This document shows positions 40,201 to 50,700 of a stretch of DNA of 64,000 nucleotides, in pieces. The notes beneath the pieces were generated by a model. It was not told where the DNA came from, made no database searches, and was given only the letters and a program-made list of their open reading frames with translations. The DNA comes from Siderastrea siderea (Eukaryota; Cnidaria; Anthozoa; Scleractinia; Rhizangiidae), in assembly GCA_964030785.1 (NCBI GenBank), contig OZ034971.1, positions 47,282,078 to 47,346,077 on the forward strand. The letters run 5' to 3'. Position numbers and translations under genes: made by a program. Numbering within the stretch: the stretch's first letter is position 1; each line of letters opens with the position of its first letter.

Positions 40201-43200
40201 ATGTCAAAGAGCCTGTCGTGACAAAATTTGTTTTAGCGTGTTGGGGATTGGGGCGAACGCCGGGGAGTGGGTGGGGATAAGGGGAAGGTAGGGCTTTCGG
40301 AGAGAAAAATATGCAGGTGTTACACTACTAAAGGCTACATTACTGAAATGATATGAATAAAGAAAGTTACAAGGCACATTGATATTTTTGTCTGTATTCC
40401 CGTTGTTATTTTTATAATAACGTTAATCGACAATGATCCCTTATCCAGTGATATAAGCAAAATTTTTATTCTAAAAAATCTATTTGTATACATATACTCT
40501 GCCAGACTAATTGTTTTACTGTAACTTGAATCGAAAGTAAGAAATAATTTGTATAAAATCATTTCTCTTTCGTAAAGCCCTTTCTGTTGCGGTAATATTT
40601 GCTTTTCGGCTCACGGCATGAGCTTTACAAATCAATCTTACATTGTTATTGTGTGGTCTTGTTAAATTTACTTCACAGAGCAACTACAACAATCTACTAA
40701 TATTCTTGAAGAAGAGAAATGTAGGGTACATTCCTCCGTACTGGCGGGGTTGGTGCTTGAAGTTCCAAGGCAACCCCACCTTTAACTTTTATATTTCCTC
40801 AAGAGAAAATAAGGAAACTGAGGGCGTTGGTTGGGATATGTCAATTCCACAAAAGTTATTTAGAGACTGGCTTTTCAACGGGTCTGTTTCCTGAAACATC
40901 CGCATAAATACCATTTCCCTTGTTTTTCGAAGTCGTTTTCATCGACAAAACGTAACACCACTTGGTCCGCCATTACAAACAATATTTTGAATGGAGATGC
41001 AAACGAAGCCTAGACTGACAGTGTCCCTCTCTGCCCCCCTATTTTCTCTTGATTTCCTGCTTTAAAGTAAGGCAAACAGATCGTACTGATCGACAACAAT
41101 AGGGCGGGTGATATGAGGGGAGGAAAGCACGGTGTCTCTGGCTGTAGAGAAGTTCACTCGCTCTTCTACGGCAAGCACATCTTGCTCCGTCACCTGCACC
41201 TTTTGCTGACACCGTTTCGCTGCCAAACGAGAAAAGAAGGATGAAATTTGCTGGGCAAACAACCTCTCACCATTTGGGCCCTAGAGCTCGAGGCATGCCT
41301 TTGGCGACAACATCGGAGTCTAGTTTCTTCCCGGTGTCTTGACCGATGTCAAACTTCGCTTTTAGGTAAGACGTAGGTAAAACGTTGCCTGACTTTGAAT
41401 TTATTATTCCTTGGAATAAACAATTGCACAATTTCGAGTTTGCCGATGGGGAACTAAATGTGGTATGGCGAGTGTATGGCATTGTTTCAGGAAAGCGTTT
41501 TCTGGTGGACAAAAATCATGACAGGTCAGTCGCTTTACGTTTGTTATTTTATGATTTTAGAAAGGTAGTATGTTGGTATTGAAGGGCTCTATAACTGTTT
41601 TATTTACGAGAAAACGAATTTTGAGATGAATTTTCATACAGAAACGTCTTTATAAATTCAAAGTCAAGCAACGTTTTACCCTAGGGTGTACAAGGAAAGG
41701 GGCCTTGGATGGCACTCCGATGACATTTCAATTTTTCGCACTCTGTTATTTAAATTACTTATTCTTTACCATTGGTACAGTAATTTAATCCAAAGTTGTT
41801 ATTTTATCTCAGATGTAAACTAAAGTTGGTTCTCCGCTCCGTTTTCAAACGGTCATTTTAAAACGATATCCACGGTCAGGCAGCCTAGGCAACTCGGCAG
41901 CACAGAAACAACCGATGTTCCTCAAGTTCGTAGGGCTCCTGCTTTGCCCAGTACTGGAGATTTGTTCTCTTGTCCACAAGAGGGCTGTGTACGTGTGTTC
42001 CAACCACTCTACTATTGAACGCCACCTTTCCCTGGAAGCCTGCGAGCTGTCCCCTGAAAAGTATTGCATCTTAGACCTTGCAAAACAGGAGTACGCCAGT
42101 CAGGAAGGTACAAGCCTTGTGCCTTCGTTACAAGTCCCAGCCTCGCATGTGTCAGCCGACAACGACCAAGGCTACAAGGACGACCGGGCCTGACCCTGAA
42201 AGATTTAGGGACGCGCAGAAGTCTTAACTGGCACCGGGAAGAAAGTAGACCCCGATGTTGCGCCAAAGAAATGCGTCGAGCTCGCGGTCCAAATGGTGAG
42301 AAGCTTTTTTCCGTAACAGAAATTCTATCAGCCCAGCAAATTTTATCCTTCTTCTCTCGTTTGGTAGCGTAAGGTTGTCAGCAAGAAGTGCAGGTGACGG
42401 ACCAAGATGTGCTCGCGGTAGAAGAGCAAGTTAACTTCTCTACAACCGGAGACACCTTCCCTCACATCACCCACCCTATTGTTGTCGATCCGTACGATCT
42501 GTGTACCTTAGTTAAAAGCAAGGAAATATAAAAGCTAAAGGTGGGGTTGCCTTGGAACTTCAAGCACCAACCTCGCCAGTACGGAGGAATGTACCTTACA
42601 TTTCTCTTCTTTAAGAATTAGTAGATTGTTGTCGTTGCTCTGTGGAGTAAATTTAACAAGACCACACAATAACACTGCAAGATTGATTTGTAAAGCTAAT
42701 GCCGTGGGCCGAAAAACAACTATTACCGCAACAGGAAGGGTTTTACGAAAGAGAAATGATTTTATACAAATTATTTCTTACTTTCGATTCAGGTTACAGT
42801 AAAACAATTAGTCTGGCAGAGTATATGTATACAAATAGATTTTTTAAAATATAAATTTTGTTTATATCACTGGTTAAGGGATCATTGTCGATTAACGTTA
42901 TTATAAAAATAACAACGGGAATACAGACAAAAATATCAATGTGCCTTGTAACTTTCTTTATTCATATCATTTCAGTAATGTAGCCTTTAGTGTAACACCT
43001 GCATATTTTTCTCTCCGAAAGCCCTACCTTCCCCTTACCCCCACCCACTCCCCGGCGTTCGCCCCAATCCCCAATCACGCTAAAACAAATTTGGTCACGA
43101 CAGGCTCTTTGACATGGCCGTCTTAAAACGTTCTAGTACTAGCTAGGCAAGAAAGACATTCCTATTATTTTACCAGAATACTAACAGTCAAGTTGATCAT

Positions 43201-44721
43201 CCTTCAACCACCTTGGTAAGTTTAACCATGTTAGACTTTGTTATGTTTTCTCAGAACAAGGGTATTTCAGTTGGACAGACTGCCTGGAAATTAATTCCAA
43301 ATGACTGGCTTTCACTAGTCTGTCCCTGTTTTATTTTTAGGACTTTAAGTCCTCCTCGCTGCCAGTAACCAGTCAACGCAAATTCTGCAATAAATTCCCT
43401 ACGATGAGCAGTTTTAATCTATTGAAAACTGCATTTTATCTTCTCGATACAGTTTGCCGCTTTACTAGTCCTTACTAAGCAGCAAGCGAATTCTTGTCAC
43501 GCAAATGTAAGCGAGTGGAAACAGATGTTTGTTTTTAAGAACGCTTAAAGTACCAGGAATGTTAACTTTTCAAGATAATAAGTTAATTTCCTTGCTATAA
43601 AATATGTTGTTTTACAGTACAAGGAGGAAAATACTCAAATATATATACGACCCTTGTGTGACGAACAGACGATTGCATTGACTTTTCGACCTGTGGTTGA
43701 GATGTAATTTATTCGGTGTCGGATAACGAAAGCTAGAATCAAAGCTTCTTCTTTTAGCATCTATTTTACGACGAATACCCAAAGGTAGGATGTTTTTTCA
43801 TCAAAATAAAAAGTATTTTGAGTTACAATGTGTCTGATGTCTGATATTGAACTGTGGAAGGTTTTCTGAGCTGATTTTTGATTGATGTTGGGTTTATTTA
43901 TAGTGACGTCTGTTTGTAGTACAAATTGGTCGCGTTGCCAAAATTGACTCATCGTTTCCATCTCTCAACGGGACACTTTTGTCGGGCCGCGGAAGACATT
44001 TTCACACAGCATAATATGAAGTATGAGCTTAACAACCAGCGTAGTTTCGGCTTGAAATTCAATGTACCAGTGGGCTTTCTATGGTTTAGAAATTAGCTAA
44101 AATTTGCTTATCCGCTGAAGCGCTTAGAGCGGGGTAGATAAAACAGCTAGAAAGATATAAAATTTAAAAGCTTTTCCCAAATAAACTACAGTTTTGGAAA
44201 GAGCAGGAATGGTGTTATGATTTGCTAAAAGTACATCGGTAAACATTACCGCGTTTAGCTGTACGAGCGAAACGAAAATGCACCATTTTACCCTTTTTTT
44301 GATGGCGGCGGGAAGCCAAAATGGCGATTTTCAGACTTTCCTCGATTTTGAAAAAACTAAAGCGCTTTAGAAACTTTTAATTGCATTTTCGAAAATAACT
44401 CACTAAAGGGTTTATTTAGGCAAAATATGAAGAAATTGAAAATTTCACAACTGGCGCCGGGTTTTCGATATTTACAGACACTGGCTCTTAAGAGAGTTAA
44501 GCCCGTGCATAGATATTAAAGTGCCCACTACCGCTATATATGGCCAGATTTCTTCTACAGCGCGCGCGCGCGCAATGCATGACGTGGCATGACATCGCGA
44601 AGTGAATTGCGTGCGCAGTAAGGATGCGCAGAAACAATTTGCTCGCACGTGCTTTAGTGCATTCATGGAACAACGATTCCAACAACTACTACTACTACTA
44701 TTATTATTGCCACCGCCACCT

Positions 44722-44757
<36 letters not shown>

Positions 44758-47700
44758 TTTCCACTAACACTACTTCTACTCCTCCTCCTCCTCCTTCTCC
44801 TCCTCCTCACCCTCTAACGATTGCTAATGACTTGAGGTTTATTTTTCGTTAGTCACTTCATGTGTCCAAGGAGTCGACATTGCATTTTTAATGGACTCAT
44901 CTGAAAGCATCAGTGACGAGGATTTTGATCGGGAAAAGACAGCCGTGAAAGAGATAGCTGCAAGCTTCTTGAAAGCCTCGCAAGGCAGCCGAGCTGGAGT
45001 AATAATGTACAGCGGGCGTCCGGAACTAAGCGTTGATTTCATAAGTCAAAGTGCCTTCGACAACTTTAAGTCTGCCGTAGACGCCCTCTCACACAGACGC
45101 AGCATGACGAGAATTGACCGTGCCCTTCGCTATGCTTCGGAAACGTTATTTGCGAATCCGCGTCGCTCGGTGATTTCAATTGCTGTGGTCATGACTGACG
45201 GTGTGCAAACTCCGGGGCCTGATGTCGAGTCTCTTGGCCAAGCTGTGTTACCTCTTCGTTTGAAAGGAGTACGTGTGCTTGCAGTTGGCGTGGGACCAAG
45301 AGTGAACCGCAACGAGTTAAGAGATCTGGTAACGAGCCAAGAAGATGTGTTCCAGATGAGCTCTTTCCAGGAATTAATTAACAAATCTACAGAGCTGTTG
45401 GAAACAGTCTGCCCTCGTAAGTATACAGAGGCTCTACATGAACAACAACAACAATTGCAAGCTAGAGGGATTATTTGCACTAATAAATTTTCCATGGAAC
45501 TGCAAAAAAGATGCCACAGGTTCATTGCCAATTCATTACCAATTCATCGTCCATTCTAGTCATTTTCCATTTACAAATCTGGGGGCGCAGTGGTGTAGTG
45601 GTTAGCGTGTTGGACTGCCGATCCGAAGGTCGGTGGTTCGAGGCCCAGTCCCTGCCATCGTGTTGTTTTCTTAGACGATAAAATTTACCCCACATTGTCT
45701 CTGTGCACGTAGGTTTATAGAATGGGTACTGGCGACATACTGCTGGGGGTAACCCTGCGATGGACTAGCATCCCATCCAGGGGGGAGTAGCAATACTGTA
45801 CTTTCAGTTGCTTTATGTTACAGAAACTGGGTTTAGCTCCAGCTGTGTGGGCCACCTTGGCTCGTGTTGGACTTAACCTGCCTGAAACTTCGCTCGAATT
45901 ATCTACCACTGCGAGTCTCTTCATTAACTTTATTGGTGGCTTACTCTTGACGATGTTTGTATGTTTCCCTTTTAAAAGAACCGCCGCCTCGTCCCTCAGC
46001 TACTACAGTAACAACAAAAGCTAGGACGACAAAACCAACCAAAAAATCAGAAATTACAACGACCCAGGACTCACCCACCACTCCCACCATCACTACACCG
46101 ACCTCCGTGGAATGCGACAAACTTTTGGATATCATTTTCGTCATGGATTCATCGCGGAGTATCAATGCACCTCAATATGACAGAGAGAAAGACTTTGTGA
46201 AGAAACTGGCAGCCATATTTAACGTTGGAGCCGGTAGTCGAGCGGCAGTGATTATTTACAGTGACGATACCCAGTTGAGGATTACGTTTGGCCAGCACAG
46301 CAACTTGGATAGTTTCCTGCGTGCAGTTGACGCTCTGCCGTACCTCCAGAAGAGAACTAGAATCGATAAGGCGCTTGCTCTGGCAGCACAAGTGTTAAAA
46401 CAGGCCAGGTAAAAATTGTTTTTAATAAAAGCTGTAGTTATAGTTTTTCAAAGCCTTAAGTACTTGTGGTGTAGTGTTGAGAATTATGGACTTTGCAAGA
46501 TATCTACGATTTATGTCTGTAAAACACTTTAACACTACTGTATGGCTATTCATTCAACAATATCGTATCTTGAGCACAGAGCGAGCTTATAAGGGGGCAT
46601 TTTGTTGGTTTCATTTCACTAAATAATGTGACGGCAGAGGAAATAACGGTCGTGAAATTTTAAACCTTTATATACCCCCCTTTCCTTGGCTCTCTAGTGA
46701 AAATAAAACTTTTAAAAACTTCAATTACAAGTAAGCTGCACTGATGAGTTTTAAAGATCTGATCCAATCCCGAGTGTACTAAGCTCGGCTTTTCAAAATA
46801 GCTTAACGCTGATCGAGGATAAGTTCAGATTGGTGGCTTAGCGATGTAAATTCCTATTGAATTATTTTTTCCCGACTTCTTAACTTTGGCTGCTTTAAAG
46901 CTGTAAGTTCAAAACACCACCGGAAACGCTTCTAAACACAACTTGAATCACCGACGTTCGGGTGGACAGTCAAGGTGACGCGCTAATTATAATCGCTAGA
47001 ACACTATGCCTCTATTGTACCTAGCCCAGAGGAATCATTAAAGTTTCGTACGTGAAGGCTCTACCCAGACCCTTAAGTATAGGGATCCTTATTTTGAAAT
47101 AGTTCCCCTTCTTTATACTTAGGGAAAAAATTGCACATCTTTTTTCTATCGTGCATGCAGGATTTTATTGTTTATTTCTTTGTTGTGATCCATGCACACC
47201 AAAACGGGACATTTCCTTACATTAGCGGATATAGCAAATCCAAGTACAAGACAGGCGAACCTTCAAGCGGAGATTCCCCATACCTGCCTCCTCCGTACCT
47301 TATCTGATCTTAATTCTTATCTACAGAGAGGGCTTCCCGAAAGCGGTGATCGTCATGACAGATGGCCGTCAAACACGTGACCCAGATGCAGTACCCCTCG
47401 ATATCGCGGCTGACGCCATACACAAGCAGGAGGCGCGTGTGTTTGTGGTGGGCATTGGACCTGAAATTTCCATGAAGGAGCTTCTTTTGATTGCCAGGAA
47501 TCCTTCAAACGTTTTCACTGTCCAGTCATTCGAAAAGTTGGAAAAGGCAACTCGAGATGTGGCTACTTCAGCATGTAGTAAATCGAGTAAGATTTTTTCT
47601 TGTAGTCTTTGTTGTCGTTTAAGTTGATTTAGCTTATTGGAGGGAAGAGATGCTGTGTTGCTGTTGTCATCGACGTTACCATCCTCCCATCATTATTATC

Positions 47701-50700
47701 ACCCTCACTGTATTATTATCATCTTTACCATCGTCATCATCAACTTTGTTATCGTATTCGTTAACCCCAGTGTATTGCCATCTCCATCGGTATTTTCAGC
47801 TGCTCACATTCTTAGTCTTCTAAGATTGTTTGTGACGTGTTGACGAACATTTTTTCTTCTCAGTAAATTCAACCAGAGCACCCTCCAAGAAGCCGGGGTC
47901 ATGCCCAGTCTTCCCATTCAACATACGATGCGCAGTAACAATCAGCACGTGTGTTGATGACAGCGACTGTTATGGAAACTGGAAGTGTTGCTTTGACAAC
48001 TGCCGCTATATTTGTACCCCACCAGAAAGCGGCGGTGGTAAGAAATATACTTCTAAAATGCATTTAAAATCAGGAAATTACTGAGCAAGGAATGAAGGAA
48101 ACAAAGGGAAGAACGATACACTTTTTGTAGTTTTCTTTTTGGAAGAAACGCGACCTTTCTAGATAAGGTATTGGCGGTATATTTTGTCATATTTTGTCTT
48201 GCATTTTTCGTAGGAGACTGATCGGTTTACCGAAGAATCCATACTAAGTTCTGGGGAGTATATTGCAATGCTGAATGCTAACAATTTTAAATTAAATTTT
48301 TCACAGAAATAACAACGACCACAGAAGTAACGACTACAGAAGTAACAAGCACAGAAGCAACGACCAGAGAAGTAACGACATGTGCTCCGATTCTTGGGTC
48401 CTGTCCGCCATTGACCGTCCCTCCTCTTGGTGTGTGCTCTTCTGTCACCAGTGACTGTATTGGTGACGAGCAGTGTTCTTGTGGCCAGCTGTGTTGTTAT
48501 GATGGCTGTAGGCGCACCTGTGTGCTGCCTGCCGGTTTAATCACTGGTGAGTGAAAGGCGTTTTCCCACGACAAATTTAACTTTTATTTTAACATGGTCG
48601 ATTTACGTGCACAAACGAAATTTACCGGCCTAACACACACGTACACAAAATCGAAAAAAGGCTAAGTGTGGGCAAAGCATCAACAGCCATAAACATCGGA
48701 AAAAATTTTCAAATCGTAAGCCAACATTTCCATGAACCAAACGAAGGTGGGAGAATTTGTTTCACCATCAAGCCATTTCATGTTTGCTGATAACTTACAT
48801 TGTTCTCATTACTTGCATGTTGAACAAGTAATGAAATTATGAGCAGAAATCAGACTTTTGTCACTGCTGATGCCTTAGGATTAGGAAGTTGCATATAGAG
48901 CCCGAAAACAATTCAGACTGTCATTTGACACCACCACCTATGGTCATTTTGGATTCTGAAAAGGGAACCTGTCAAAGACTACCTGAGCTCAACAGTACCA
49001 CTTTTTTCGTGTTTACAGGACCACCTACGACACATTCCACAACAACCTCCAAACCTGTTCCACAGTGTGCGAAAGCGTTCGATTTAGGAATCGCAATGGA
49101 TTCCTCTGGCTCAATACGAGATGCCAACTATCAGAAAGAGAAGAACTTCGTCAAAGGTCTCCCTGAGCTACTCGAAGTCGGACCTCAAACCGTTCAACTC
49201 GGTCTGATCGTCTTCAGCGATGTGCCAATAATATCAGTTAGATTTGGAACGCTGAAAAGCACTGACCGCACTTCATTTACAGCCGCTGTGGACGGTGTGC
49301 CGTATCTTCGTGGACGCACACGCACAGATAGCGTGCTCGAGAGCGCCGCGACTAACTTGTTTCCCGAAGGTCGCCAAGGAAGTGTGCCTCAAGTCTTCTT
49401 CTTGATGACCGATGGCCGTCATTCGAAAGATCCCGGAGCTGTTGCATTGGACCAAGCCGTGCAACAGCTGAGGGCTAAAGGAATTAAGGTACAGGTTATT
49501 GGCACACATTGAAGATATTTGCCTGCCACTTTCATCTTATTGTCTGTTGTTGATTTAGTTCTGTCTCTCTTAATTAGCAATCTGTCAGGTGCCTCTTATC
49601 GCTTTGGGCCGCTGTGGATGAGTAAAGTAGTAAACCACAGTTGAAACTCTCGTAAGCGACCACCTCGGTAATTCAGAAAAGTGGTCGCAATTATAGGCTG
49701 GTCACTTAACGAGAGTTGTTAGTATAAAGCTTGGCATCCGTCGATGGCTGCTAATTGTATTGTAGCAATAAATAGTTTTTATTGCCCATGACAGAAGTGG
49801 TTCGCATATTGAAGAACTTGGAAACAAGGAAAACACCAGTCGGCCAGTAATTAGCAAAAGTGGTCGTGGTCGCTTACGGGAGCGATCGCTTTCGAGAGCT
49901 TTTAATTGCAGAGTTTAAGTGACAATTAAAACGGGTTCTGGCAATGCTGGTCGTAACTAGGGCTGGTAGCTTGCAGGAGTTGTCGCAAGAAGAGCGTCGA
50001 CTGTACTTTTCTACCCTTTTACTGTCAAAGATGCAGTTATATAACCTTCAATTTTAAAATACCGCGATGTTGTACAATGACTACGACAAGGAGTCACATG
50101 AGATGTCTTTGTACTTGGAGCTTTGTACTTGGGTCGGCCTTGTTTAAGACAAAATCGTTTGATTGTCCTTCTCTATTTAAGAAAGAATGCCTTGTTTTGT
50201 AAACCTGATTCTAAAACGGTCATGGAACGATGTAGGGTATAAGGCACGCAAAAGGACAGCAGTTAAAGTAAAATGTGACAAATAAGCAGTCGAGCAAATA
50301 CTATTTTGTTTGTTTGTTTGTTTTTTTTTTTTCAGTCCAGCTTATGTTATACAAATCCGGTTGTGTTGTACAAATCTACATTTCACATATCCAATTCTTT
50401 TTACACTGAAGCCAGTCCAAACACAAACACAGCTCAGACCAGGTCAGTTCAATCCAGTCCAAGAGCGGCAAAACCCGTTTCATTGCTAAACCATATGCAG
50501 GGCAGGCTTGTCGTGTCACACACAGTTCTTTCCCAACTTTTCGGGACAAACTGCAGGTGAAATTGCCTCGTGTAGCAACACATAGAATTGCAAGCGGTCA
50601 GGCACTGATATAAACGTACTTTTATCTTTCAGTTAATCGTCGTTGGCATTGGGGATGATGTCGATGAAATTGAGCTGAGATCCTTAGTGGAGAATCCAGT

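Noticed and set aside
38843..44487. Palindrome as an assembly inversion artefact
   Set aside because: The arms differ by scattered substitutions and one arm has a nested insertion with target duplication, which an artefact would not show; long reads would still be decisive.
44472..44817. Arg/Ser-rich minus-strand and Leu-rich plus-strand frames
   Set aside because: Produced by the CTA/CTC trinucleotide repeat.
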